This document shows, piece by piece, positions 43,359-54,882 of a DNA stretch of 64,000 bases. A model generated the notes under the pieces. The model searched no databases and was not told the origin of the DNA. It was given only the letters and a program-made list of their open reading frames with translations. The stretch spans positions 101,452,036 to 101,516,035 of the forward strand of contig CM036168.1 in the NCBI GenBank assembly GCA_020631735.1. Reading direction: 5' to 3'. Position 1 is the stretch's first letter. Every line of letters starts with the position of its first letter. Source of the DNA: Saccharum officinarum (taxonomy: Eukaryota; Streptophyta; Magnoliopsida; Poales; Poaceae). The position numbers and the translations under genes are program-made.

Positions 43359-44046
43359 TGCAAGAGCCAAGAGACGAGCTGGTTGGGTCATGGTCAAGTG
43401 ACCCACAGGATTTGTGGCGCTCGAGTACTCGACAGCTGCCGATTCGTAGTAGTATTGTGCTACTTTTAGAATCGACGTACGACCCAGATTGGGCAAGCGA
43501 AGCGCAGGCTGGGCACACTGCCGACCATCTTACATCTCCACGCGCCCACCCACCCATGCGTGGACTGTGTTCGCCTGTGCCGACCGCCGCAGCGCTCACG
43601 CTCGCTAGCCAACAAAAGCACAAAGGCAGCAGAGACATGCTCATGCTCTGCATCTGGGTGGCTGGCCATGGCAGAGGAAATGCAGCCATGGACTGGAGCG
43701 CCGGGCCACCGGGCGATGGTGGTGTCCGACGCCGACCGCGCGCGCAGATGCAGAGCATGAGCATGTCTCTGCTGCCTTTGTGCTTTTGTTGGCTAGCGAG
43801 CGTGAGCGCTGCGGCGGTCGGCACAGGCGAACACAGTCCACGCATGGGTGGGTGGTGGGCGCGTGGAGATGTAAGATGGTCGGCCGTGTGCCCAGCCTGC
43901 GCTTCGCTTGCCCAATCTGGGTCGTACGTCGATACTAAAAGTAGCACAATACTACTTACGAATCGGCAGCTGTCGAGTACTCGAGCGCCACAAATCCTGT
44001 GGGTCACTTGACCATGACCCAACCAGCTCGTCTCTTGGCTCTTGCA
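43359..44046. repeat. Long hairpin: near-perfect inverted repeat with arms of about 300 bp
   Basis: The left arm 43359-43656 (starts TGCAAGAGCCAAGAGACG, ends CATGCTCTGCATCTG) and right arm 43745-44046 (starts CAGATGCAGAGCATG, ends GTCTCTTGGCTCTTGCA) are reverse complements with only about four single-base differences plus a three-base length difference. The loop is 88 bp and GC-rich. Because of the palindrome, the same peptide sequence appears on both strands (for example LTLASQQKHKGSRDMLMLC), so apparent ORFs here are not genes. No MITE-type termini or TSD were found at the arm ends. Confidence 0.93.
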
Positions 44047-44223
44047 CATCTCCTAAACCTGCACGTGATTTACCAAACACCCACTTCTAGTAGCACTCTA
44101 AATATAAACATATAAAAAAAATATTAACTCAAAGCAAGCTTATGTGATGTTTGGCACCATTTAGGACTAACCTAAACCTAAAGGCAGCTATGCTTTGGGA
44201 TAAGAGGGAGTATTTTGCAAACT

Positions 44224-44352
44224 AGACCCTGTTCATCTGGCTTATAATCCGTCTTATTCAGCTTGTTTTTTCAGCCGGAACAGTATTTTTCTCTCACAAA
44301 AAATCAGCCAACAGTGTTTTTCAGCCGGCTTATAATTCCAGCCGAACAGCTC
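44224..44352. mobile_element. MITE of the 'GTTCGCTTGGCTTATAAGCC' family
   Basis: The left end ACCCTGTTCATCTGGCTTAT and the right end with CCGGCTTATAATTCCAGCCG pair as inverted repeats around TATTTTTCTCTCACAAAAAA. This is a well-known short grass element. Confidence 0.8.
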
Positions 44353-44355
44353 CTA

Positions 44356-44760
44356 AGAACATCTCCAACAGTTTGGCAAATTTTGTTTCCTAAATCTCGT
44401 TGTTTGCTAACTCCCAAAATAATAAGAGGAGGAAAAAGATCTCATCTCCAACAGTTTGGCAAATTTTGTTTCCAAAAACCTAAAAACCCGCTAACGAAAC
44501 GAAAAGACCCGCTAAGCGAACGAAGAGCCCCGTTAAGCAAACGAAGAGCCCCGTTAAGCGAACGAAGAGCCCCGCTAAGCACGAGGAAACTATGATGCGC
44601 AGCCGGTGCCCCGCACGCATATATGCGCGCAATTGACCGAGATTTGCCAACTTGCCAAAGATACCAAACCCAGATACCAAACTATTGGAGAAATATTTTT
44701 CTTATTTTGTCAAAAATTTTAGGATGCCAAACCTATATGCCAAACTCTTGGAGATGCTCT
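44356..44760. mobile_element. MITE with AGAACATCTCCAACAGTTTG termini and an internal minisatellite
   Basis: The left end AGAACATCTCCAACAGTTTG and right end CCAAACTCTTGGAGATGCTC are inverted repeats. The left terminus is repeated at about 44442, so the element is partly duplicated. Inside, 44493-44580 holds about four units of a 21-bp repeat, GAACGAAGAGCCCCGTTAAG with C. Confidence 0.8.
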
Positions 44761-47700
44761 ATACACATAATTTCCATGTCTTTTTCAACTAAAACAGTTT
44801 TAAAATAATCACTAGACTTCTCTCTCTTTTTTTCTTTATAAAAAAGAAGTTCGATTGCTGCTCGTCTAAAATGTTGACCCAGCTGGCGAACGCGATCGAT
44901 GCAGTGCCGTGGTCCGTGCAAGTGCTGCGTGCGTGCGTGGGCCGGAGAGATTTGAGGTGGTTGGCTAGCGCCGCTGATACCAAAATACCCGGCAACATGC
45001 AGCCAGCCAGAGATCTCGTGGTCGTGGGCCAGTGGACCATGAACCATTGCATTATATTTCTTGGAAAAACTCCCTTGTACTTATATTCTCGTACATATAT
45101 ATGGGCAACAAGTTAATGTCAACTGTTTTACGTCATATCAGATATCCTTTTAGCAACCTGAGAAGAGAGCCACGTGTGGACGGACAACCAGCAGGATGAA
45201 TTATGACCAAGTGTTGATAAATCGCCGGCATTACCACCGAGGGTGACTGTATGTGTGCTGTTTGGTACGTGCAGTCACCATTAGATAAGATGTGAGTTTG
45301 AATTGTTTTTGTGTGTCAAATCATCGTGGTATAAGAATTTATTGCTTAATGGGTATGAACTATATAGAATATTTCCACACAACCTGAGAAATGCCATGGG
45401 TGGGTGGATTACCACAAAGAGTGTCTTGCAAGCTCAAAAATTTAAAAGGCACTTGTAGCATTGATGCATCACCATATCAAGAGTGACCAGATGCTACGTA
45501 GTAGTAAAAGCAAACAACCATACACTTTGAGACTGAACCAATATATCTTAAACTTGATGAAGTTACCTCAATATCGACGAACAACATATCTGTGCTAAAG
45601 CAGAGACTTAGAACCAGGTGAACAGATTTCACCATGAGGTGCCCAACATCAGTTTACTCTAACCACTCTAATCTTGTACCTATGCCCTTCCTCCAAAAGC
45701 GTAAGCATTTTTGGTTGTACCCTAAGTCAAGCTATATATCCTAAATGGATCAATTTGTGCAAAGGAACAACAAAATTAAGATGCCAATTATCACAAAGAA
45801 ATTTACTTTTTGATGTGGCAAATGTTAATATTTTTTTCAAAATAAATTTGATCAAAGTTTCACCGAAGACAAAACTAGAAATAGTTATATTTAGGACGAA
45901 TGGAGTAATTATTAAATGGTTATATTTGTTGTGAAACTATTTTATTAGGTAAATCTAAACACATGGTCTCCATGTTTGTATTTTTTTAAAAGAAAGAAGT
46001 TCCATTTACACATATCTAAACACATGATGTGTGCGAACTGAGCATGGGGTTCTTGTGGTGCAACCTGTTGTTTACCCCGATTCAAAGGATGAGTGTGTAT
46101 ACATGTATAAGGTGTCTGTTATTAAAAAAGAAAAAGTGAAGTGCAAGTGTGCAACAATGTTTCAAGAGACAGCAACACATATAAAAAGTGTCATGCGTGA
46201 TGCCATGACATACACTAGTCATCATATAGAGAGATGATGGGTAGAATGGCTCCACCCCTAAAACGGCAAAGGTATTTATAACGTCTCTCTCTTTTAAAAA
46301 AACAAATCAGGCAGAAGAGCTACCGATTATATTAAAAAGGAAAAAACCTAGACCGGGTAAAAACAACAGAGCAACAACCCGCCTTATCTCTTTTTTCTTG
46401 ACTGAGCACATAGCCTTGGTTAAATACAACTGAGCACATGATGACGTTGATAGTTTGGGTTGGGCCTACTCTAATCTTAGCTTTTTTCGAATAATAAAGC
46501 ACCATGCTCTTACCTCTTTTTCCTCCTCTCTCTTGGCCACCATACCGTCGGCAATCTCATGTGTATTATTGGGCTTGCTCTTGCTGTGGTCCTGCTATGC
46601 TAGTTAGCACTAGGAGATAGGGATTGCGACTGCAGTGGCACAAAACTAATCAAAGTTTCGTACAGCTGATACTAGCTAGTATAGTAAAATTAATCATATG
46701 AGTCACGAGGCAGCGACGGACCGACAGACGTACAGACGGTGAGAGCAAAGCCAACATTTTGATCCGCGAAAAGTTGAGTTTTGGACGCATCTGCAAGAGA
46801 CTGATCGGAACAGGTTGTCCACATGCATGTGAAAGAGGACTGATCGCAAGTTCTGACCAATCTCTCTTTGTGACTTTTATTTGTGTGGCTAGCTATACTT
46901 TTGGGGATTATTAGGTATGTGGTTCCATCCGTGTCTGCGTGAGCAACGCCAATAGCTAAGATATACTACTATGTGCCACAAAGTCGTTGGTGCATATCTT
47001 GTTTAGAGATCTTCATGAGGTGGCGCTCACATGTTAATTACTATAGTAAAATAAAATAGGTAGCTGCTTTCAACATCACGATGAGGGATGAGCTAGAGAA
47101 GAAACAAGTCCCTTGCCAACTTCGTCTAGCTAGGGACCATTCCTCCCAGTTGACGCACTAATATACCTGTTGTATTGTTAATTAGTCCGTCGAACCTTTT
47201 AGTAATTTTAAACACAATATAAACGTAGATGCTCATATGCATGCATAACCCTCTATTTTTCTGTTTTTATTTACGAGTACATCCACGAGCATGAGATCAA
47301 CAAATTAATGTAAATAATTCATGTTGCGTCTAGACTCTAGAGCTTGAACCTAAGTGAATAATAAGTTCCACAAAGGACTTAATCAAAGTTAAGCACAACT
47401 TGTACATGCTTTCAACATTATTTGTCGTTGCTTGTTGGCCCTCTTGGCCACCTCCCATACAACTCCGCTCTCCCCAGCCACCACTACTCATATCCGACTA
47501 CCCTCCGCGGAGTGTGCCCAGCCTCCCTGTCCACCTTCCCTGGCTGGTCATGCCTTGGAGCTATCTCTGCCCTCCTGGGCCACCCCGCTTGGTCACACTG
47601 CCTGATAGCCTTGCCCAATTATTGCCCGTAGGGGAATGGAAGATGGGAGGAAAAAAGAAACAAAATATATGTGATTGATAAAATGGGTCTTAGAAAAGTA

Positions 47701-49418
47701 GGTCCTGGATTTGTGGGCTTCTGCTGGAGTTGAGTCTTGATTTGAGGCTATTGCTGGAGTTGTTCTGGCTACTTATGAGTTCTAATGGCTACTTAGTGCA
47801 TTTGTTTTCCTTTTTTGTGCAAGGATAGTGCGTAGTTGGGCTACCATGTCTTCTGCAAGGATACTACATCGAGCCTATTCTCATGTTTATTTGAAACTTC
47901 CAAAATATGGTTGTAGAAGTATAATTAACATTTCGCATGGTAGCTGAGCCATGTTCGACATAGGAATAGTAGACCTTTTGACTATTGATACCCGGGAACT
48001 TAAATATATGCACCATAACTTCATTGAAAAGATTAAGACATCGATATCGAGGGAAGATTGGTAGTATAGCTGGTAATGCAAGTAGTATATGTGGCATGCA
48101 TGATGCGTGAATTACTATTTTAATTAGATACTACCCATATCTCAACCAAATCGGCAGCATGTTCGATATCTTGAACTCTAATTTGCCATGCATATGTCAT
48201 AGAGTAAATGAAATATGCAACTGTTGTAGGGTAAGCAACCCTTCAGCTCCAAATTAAAGGAAGATGGTTGGGTACAGTTGTTATAAGTACAATCAAGCTT
48301 AATTAATTAGCATAGTGTTGGCTGGCTGGGGGTTGAAATTGTTAAGCATAGTCAAGCTTGGCCTACATGAATGATCATGCACGCATGTGGACTGCTCCCT
48401 TTTCTAATATATACTTACAGTACAAGTTCATCGTGCCTTGGACTCCTCACTGGACACCTTCCCCGCCAAAGGACAAACTACCACTTTTCCATGATCTTCT
48501 CGATCAGCCGGTAACCATATAAACAATATCTGTTCTTTAAGGACTATGGGGCCGGGATCTCTCAAATCATATGCTCTTAGACGGTTAGCCTATAATAAAC
48601 ATAGTAATAAAAGAAGTGTCACACACATATATATGTTTTATTATTATCATTGGTTAGATTCATTTCTTAACTAAACCACTCCAATCTTTAAAGTATTCAA
48701 GGAGAAAATGTTTGTGTCCATGTCAAGGCAACAAAAACATTGTGCTTGTGTTTGGGTCTTACACCAACCAAATGTATATTCTATGGATTTTTGAACTGTA
48801 TATGTGTGTTATTATGTCTTCCTTTTTGTTGTCATGCTTGACCATATATCTTGAGAGAAAAGTCATGCACAGACAATGTAAACCATGCATGTTTGTGTTA
48901 CATTTTTTATCAGTGTATATGGTCTTTGTTATGTTGCTACATATATGCTCTCCTTTTTTCTTCTTGCATACATCACCATCATTGCAGATTTTGTATTAGT
49001 GGTGAAGAATTTCAGATGATTCTTTTCTCTGTTTTCCTTCCCTCCTTTCAGCGGGAGTTAGGTGTACATCCTTGCCATACCTAGACGAATTCGGCACGGC
49101 AGACTAGCTCATCTTTCATTGTCTTGCTTCTCGTAAATTTTCTTTCTTGTAGCTAGCTAGGAAGTGCTTGATGATCCTAGATCTCGAAAGCAATTGGTTG
49201 TAGCAAGTTGAAGTGGCACGCATCCTTTGACGCTGGACAAAGGAGAACTTGACAGACTTAGTTATGTTAGTTTGCTCTATCATGGGCCCGGTGTATACGT
49301 TCCATCTCGTGTTGTGCTCTGCTGAGACAACTTTGGAGCACCCCCACAAACTTCACATAACGTATTTTTTTCATCTTTGTAATCATTTTGTGCTGCCATG
49401 TATTAATTACAGAAACTT
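44761..49418. other. Gene-free intergenic region
   Basis: About 4.6 kb, mostly AT-rich. I found no conserved protein, tRNA or rRNA. The short open frames have no consistent codon pattern. 47400-47660 is C-rich with open frames in two phases, a composition effect. Confidence 0.5.
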
Positions 49419-49592
49419 AGGCCCTGTTTGAATCCAAAGATATAATAGTTAGCGGCTAATAATTATCTTCATGGATCCAAACAGATCTAACTAATAGTTT
49501 AACTAATTGTTAGGTGAGTATCCAACTAACAACTATTTTACTATTGGGACCAAACTAACTAATGGTAGCTGAATGGATCCAAACATGCTCTT
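49419..49592. mobile_element. MITE with GCCCTGTTTGAATCC termini
   Basis: The left end GCCCTGTTTGAATCC and right end GGATCCAAACATGCTC are inverted repeats. TTAG on both sides may be the TSD. It lies about 450 bp upstream of the DLK2-type promoter. Confidence 0.75.
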
Positions 49593-50048
49593 AGTATATA
49601 TCTCTACAATGAGAAGGTTATACTGGACACCTCATCTACGATCGACGACGGTTCTATAGCTCTCTCTCTCTCTCTCTATCAAACATCAAAGATAGTTATT
49701 GTTAGTGTGGGCACTTGTCTCCACAATATTAGCACAATATAAACCATGACCGGTACGTCGTACAGTACAGTGGTCCTTGCATTGACAGGAACTCTCTAGA
49801 GCCGACTGTTATAATTTCTTCTGCCCCATACTGATGGTATGGTATGAACCTTTTCGCTTTAAACTCAATTTAAATTCACACCTGTCATAGCTATTATTCC
49901 AGTATATATATACTTCTTTGAAGCGAAAAAGTTGCAGACAATAATGGCATACATGCATGAAAACTTTGTGTTGCGAGGCAAAGATAAGTTCGGACCCACA
50001 TGTCCTAATTTCTTAATGACATGAAGAGCTTGCTCTGCCGGCCGGCCT

Positions 50049-50055
50049 ATAAATG
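50049..50055 (+). promoter_or_regulatory. TATA box of the DLK2-type gene
   Basis: TATAAAT lies 138 bp upstream of the ATG at 50193. The 5' leader is purine-rich (AAGAAGAGAAGGC) then CT-rich, typical of plant leaders. Confidence 0.65.
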
Positions 50056-50192
50056 CTTGCTGGTGGTACTGCTTTGCTAATAAGGAGAGCAAAGAAGAGA
50101 AGGCAACACGACAGCCACAGCCCACATTAGTCATCTTCCTCCTCTTTCCTAGCTATCTAGCTCTCCATCCTGTGGCGGCTGTGGGCATCGTC

Positions 50193-53100
50193 ATGTACCT
50201 GAACCCAAGAATCGTAGGGTGTGGGGAGAGGACACTGGTTCTCTCCCATGGCTATGGAGGGAGTCAGGCTATCTGGGACAAGGTGCTGCCACACCTCTCA
50301 CGGACCAACAAGGTGCGTCAACGTTCCTCACTTCCTCTCATGATTCTTGCTCATCTATGCATGGCAGCGATGAGCTCGATCGATCCATCTGCTTAACTCC
50401 TGCTTATTATACTGATGATCTGATCCATGCATCAACGTATGTATGATGAGATATATACCTACACAGGTACTGCTCTTCGACTGGGACTTCTCCTCGAGCA
50501 CCGCCGCTGCCGCCGCCGCCGAGGAGGAGGACAGGGAGCACAGCTGCTACACGTTCTCGAGGTTCGCCGACGAGCTGGTGGCGCTCATGGACGAGATGAA
50601 GCTGCACGGCGCCGTGTACGTGGGGCACTCCATGGCCGGCATGGTCGGCTGCATTGCGTCCATCAAGCGCCCCGACCTCTTCACCCACCTCGTCCTCGTC
50701 GGCGCATCCCCGAGGTGAGCATGCACACCGGCCGGCCTACTGCCTAGTGCCTACTACAGCTACATCCTACACGCTGGCCTGATTGCGTAGTTTCCTCTGA
50801 AATCCTTTCCTTCTTTTTTTTTTCAATTGTTCAGTGTCCAAGTCATTACTCTATGGACAAACACTGGATTAGTTAACTTTTAAACAACTTATTTTTGTCT
50901 AGCATGATTGTTGCTACTTTTTCTAATAACACTATTATATTGTCATTAGCCGGCTTATCTTAATGGTAAAAAGGAGCGTATGTTATTACTAGGAAGGAAG
51001 ATCCTGAGAGTTGTATGATCTTTCAGAGTTACTAATTAATTTCTAGTATCCTCCTAATTCACTCTATTACCTGGTTCATCTATGGTATATATATATGGTC
51101 CATACATCCTCGGCTGGGTCCATCCTCAGGTGTAGAGGCTGTCGGGTATAGTTTTGTTCTATTATTATCTTCAAAATTATCCATTCATCCGTTGTCCATA
51201 CAAAATGATCTTTTAATAAACATAAATTCCTATTCAATGAGTTTATGCACACTTCAGTTTGCTTTCAAATCAACTTGTCTTTTGCAAGCTTTCTATTTCT
51301 GATGACCTTAATTGTTGGAATTGTATACCAATTTATGTGGTCGGAAATTAAGCGTCTAGCGGAGTTTAATAGTTCCATCTATCCTTGATTTATAGGTTCT
51401 GGCCATTTTTCCCTTTTTATTTGTGAACGGAGAAGCACATGATACTATGACAGAAGTGACTGCAGTTCATATTGCAATGAAATGAATCTAATAACATTTA
51501 CAACAAGACTTAATGCATATTTTACAAGAAAAACTATATACTCCCTCCGATAACCTAAAAAACCATTGTAGTATTATCCTAATTTAAATTTAGCTACTAG
51601 ACATCCAAATAGCCTAGCTAAAAGGCCAGTTACAGTTTAGTTGGGTTTAGCTATTTCAACCTAGCTAAAACCAGCTAAAATTTAGCTGAGTCTATTAGTT
51701 GGAGCATCCAAATACCTTAGCTAAAGTTTTACTTTGAAATTTTAGGTAGCTAAACTTTAGTTGGGTACATCTAAACATGCCCTAATTTAAGAATTAAGTC
51801 AGTGAGACGAGTTCATAAAAGCGGCACATGAATACATGATATTTATGTAATAAAACAAGTATAACATTGTGAAAAAAATATTTCATTATGAACCTAATCA
51901 TAAATATTGTTTTTTCTCCAAAAGATCATCATGGTTTGACTTGGGACAAAATCAGAATGACTTTCTTTTTATAGACAAATGAAATATTGTGTTGGTTAAT
52001 TGTTACCATCATTAATGTGCCACCTATTCAAGTTATCCTTCTTTTTTATTTGTCATACTTCATTACTTATGTTGATATCCTCAACTTTTGATATTATTAG
52101 TGAGGATTAACTGCCGGTTCTCTGTCGTCATAATAAATCCGAAAATGTAGCAGTCACCGCACCATCGCGAAATTGAAGGGATCAAGTGGACGTAATCTAG
52201 AGGGCATAAAGTAGCCAATCGCGTTCATTGTTCTCCGTTCTTGGTCATAGCTAGGGCAGGTTCTATTCACACATTCTCCCTCCAAATTATACTTTTTTAT
52301 ATATATGTAGTTTTTTTTCCTTGCGAGACCTAGATACGACATAGTTTTTACTATATGTAAACATAATATATATCTAGTTACATAGCAAAAGCTATGCATC
52401 TAGAAAAACTAGAACATTTTCAAAAACTATGGGTAGGTTTAAGCATGTTTAGGGCACAAAAAGCTGCATCTATTCAAAAACTATTTAATATGATACAGAT
52501 TTGTGGCAACTAACTGATAATATACTGAAGAAATATCAAAGGTCAACATTTTCTTTTCAAGTTTAAGACTTTTTTTTTTCAAAAAAATTGTCTTGCTTGC
52601 ATTGGAGGATGGAGTACATACATCAAAGAAAAGTAGTTTAGTACGGTTAGCTTGCTGTACTAATAATCAATCAGAGAAATGAATAAATAAATGATGGAAC
52701 TTTGAATCGAAGATCACTCCCATCACCCATGAACCATAATCATCAAGTTGCTCTTAGATGAAACGGACATGCATGCTTGCTGAGTTGCTGTATACGTGCA
52801 TTCAGCTGCCACAATCGCTTTTGAGAAAAATTCACCGGTGGTCCCTGAACTTAGGAGCTGGTGTCACTTAGGTCCCCGAACTTTGAATAGTGTATTTCTG
52901 GGTCATGAACTTGGCTTCAGTTGTCATCTAGGTCCCTGAACTTGGCTTTGGGTGTCACTTAGCTCCCCGAACTTTGAACATTGTATTTTTGAGTCTCTCA
53001 ACTTGACTTCGGGTGTCATCTAAGTCCCTGAACTTGGCTTTGGGTGTCATCTAGGTCCCAATGCTGACATGGCGCGGTCCTACATGTGGGGCCCACATGT

Positions 53101-54441
53101 CAGTCGGTTATATTTCTATTTCGGGGTACTGTAGCTACAATTTCTAAAATTTCTACAGTATATTAATTCCTGAAAATTTGTTTAATTTTTTGAGCATTTT
53201 AGCGACCTCAAATTAAAAAACTCAAAACTAAAAAGTCATAGATCTCATCGAGAGCTACAACTTTCATATATAAATCATCTCCATTTGACAGCATATAAAA
53301 AGATATGATTTTTCCAAGGCGACAAGCGCTTGTACGCGATTAATATACTGCTGAAAATTTGTTTAATTTTTTAAGTATTTTAATGATCTCAAATTTAAAA
53401 AGTCAAAAACTAGAAAGTTGCAGATCTCGTCGAGAGTTACATTTTTCATATAAAAATCATCTTCATCCGAGATCATATGAAAAAGATACAATTTTTGAAA
53501 TATTTTAGAAATTATAGCTACAGTACCATCGAAATAGAAATATAACCGACTGACATGTGGGCCCCACATGGAGGACCGCGTCACGTCAGCATTGGGACCT
53601 AGATGACACCCGAAGCCAAGTTCAGAGACCCAGATAACACCCGAAGCCAAGTTCAGGGACCCAGAAAATACACTGTTCAAAGTTCGGGGACCTAAGTGAC
53701 ACCCAAAGCCAAGTTCAGGGACCTAGATGACATCTAAAGCCAAATCCAGGGACCCAAAAATACACTGTTCAAAATTTAAGGACCTAAATGACACCAGCTG
53801 CCAAGTTCAGGGACCGTCAGTGCTCATCGCTTTTACTACACATCAACGACGATGTTGCATGCAGGTACATGAACTCGGAGGACTACGAGGGCGGGTTCGA
53901 CGAGCCTGACATCGAGGCGATGCTGTCCAGGATCTCGTCGGACTTCCGCGGCTGGGCCGAGGACTTCGTGCCGCTCGCCATCGGCGGCAGCGCGGACGAC
54001 CACCCCTCGGCGGTGGAGGTGCTGGCGCGGAGCTTCTTCGCCATGGACCCGCGCGTGGCGCACGGCCTGGCGCGCATGATCTTCCTGGGCGACCAGCGCG
54101 AGCTGCTGGGCGACGTGGCCGTGCCGTCCACGCTGGTGCACGTCTCCGGCGACTTCGCGGCGCCGACCTGCGTCGGGCGCTACATGCAGGCCCGCATGCG
54201 CGCCGCTGCCATGTACACCATCGATTCGGTGGGACACTTCCCGCAGCTCGTCACGCCCGGCGAGCTGCTCGGGATACTCGACATCGTGCTCGGCTCCGCT
54301 GCTGCTTCCGAGGAAGAGGAGGAGGTGGAGGAGACTACTGCAGCCGCCGTGGCAGAGGCGAGTAGCGAGGTCGTCGTCGTATCCTCTGGTGGTCTTGCCG
54401 GTGCGCCGGAGTCCAAGGGCCGTATCGACGTGGCGGCGTAG
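50193..54441 (+). CDS. DLK2: D14/KAI2-family alpha/beta hydrolase, DLK2 type (three exons)
   Basis: Exons: 50193-50312, 50467-50714 and 53865-54441; all introns are GT-AG and the frame is kept (945 nt, 314 residues). Exon 1 gives MYLNPRIVGCGER and LSHGYGGSQAIWDKVLPHL (oxyanion region). Exon 2 gives VLLFDWDFSS and the nucleophile elbow VGHSMAGMVG (Ser). Exon 3 gives RYMNSEDYEGGFDEPDIEAM, a lid (RISSDFRGWAEDFVPLAIGG), the Asp region HVSGDFAAPT and the His in SVGHFPQL. The pattern S-Y/R-Y-x-NSEDY-x-GGF fits DLK2 better than D14 or KAI2. D14 and KAI2 are strigolactone and karrikin receptors; DLK2's ligand and role are less clear. Odd points: the N-terminus is shorter than usual, and after the His domain there is an acidic, Ala/Glu-rich tail of about 45 residues. 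An AATAAA at 54668 fits the 3' end. Confidence 0.9.
50715..52822 (+). other. Intron 2, left part, with MITE remnants
   Basis: Intron 2 spans 50715-53864 (3150 bp), unusually long for this family. MITE-like pieces are at about 51541-51950, where an element ending in GGGTACATCTAAACATGCCC lies inside an older CTCCCTCCG-type element, and at about 52274-52420 (CTCCCTCCAAATTATACTTT ... TCTAGAAAAACTAGAACAT). Nothing coding is supported. Confidence 0.6.
52823..53825. mobile_element. MULE-like foldback element with 9-bp TSD, in intron 2
   Basis: The element starts GAGAAAAATTCACCGG then TGGTCCCTGAACTT, and ends AAGTTCAGGGACCGTCAGTG then CTC. It is flanked by ATCGCTTTT at 52814-52822 and 53826-53834, the 9-bp TSD length of Mutator-like elements. 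The arms of about 450 bp are inverted copies, each made of imperfect tandem repeats of a 35-40-bp unit (GGTCCCTGAACTTGGCTTTG, then GGTGTCATCTA). A central AT-rich loop has short direct repeats (CTCAAATT.AAAA). It carries no transposase. The right border is 39 bp from exon 3, and the TSD copy ends 30 bp from it. Confidence 0.92.
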
Positions 54442-54667
54442 TGCTCGTGCTGCTCTGCTGCAACAACATCCCGCTCGATCGATCAGCTTTGGCTGCCTCT
54501 TTGTGCTCTGTGGTCTCGTTAGATTTGGTTCGGTCCACATGTTTAACAGTACATTGCGCGTTTGGGTTTTGTATAATTCGTAGAAACATTATCATGGTTC
54601 ATTTGGAATATTTAGCTCTATTGCGTCATCTCCCAAGCTGTTGCATTATTAGTTTGATCATGGATTG

Positions 54668-54673
54668 AATAAA
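54668..54673 (+). terminator. Polyadenylation signal of the DLK2-type gene
   Basis: AATAAA, 227 bp after the stop codon. The distance suits a plant 3' UTR. Confidence 0.6.
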
Positions 54674-54827
54674 ATGGAACACTGATTGTTAAAGCATTGT
54701 AAATGACACGGTTTGCAGGCTTCCAGCTTCCCCCGTGAATCTAATTAACGTAGAGATCCATGGTTTTTTTCTTGGGAAAATTGCATATATAGGACTGTCA
54801 TCTAACCATTTTGATAATGTATATACT

Positions 54828-54882
54828 ACCTCCATCCTAAAATATAAGGTTTTTTAGTTGTCCTAAGTCAAAACCTATTTTA
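54828..54882. mobile_element. Stowaway-like MITE fragment
   Basis: CTACCTCCATCCTAAAATAT followed by AAGGTTTTTTAGTTGTCCTA is the left end of a CTCCCTCCGTCCCAAAATAT-type element. The right end is missing. Confidence 0.7.

Noticed and set aside
43312..44049. Open frames of 245 residues (minus) and 199 residues (plus) sharing the same peptide
   Set aside because: They share sequence only because the region is a palindrome. There is no domain, and one frame mirrors the other.
47400..47678. Proline-rich ORF of 92 residues
   Set aside because: Open in two phases in C-rich DNA, no domain, no supporting context.
49087..49098. GAATTCGGCACG, which resembles a cDNA-library adapter
   Set aside because: Only 12 bases match, the next bases differ, and flanking DNA is ordinary. 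Chance or trivial.
44761..49418. tRNA, rRNA or conserved miRNA genes
   Set aside because: I looked for tRNA A/B-box arrangements and familiar mature miRNA words by eye and found none I could support.
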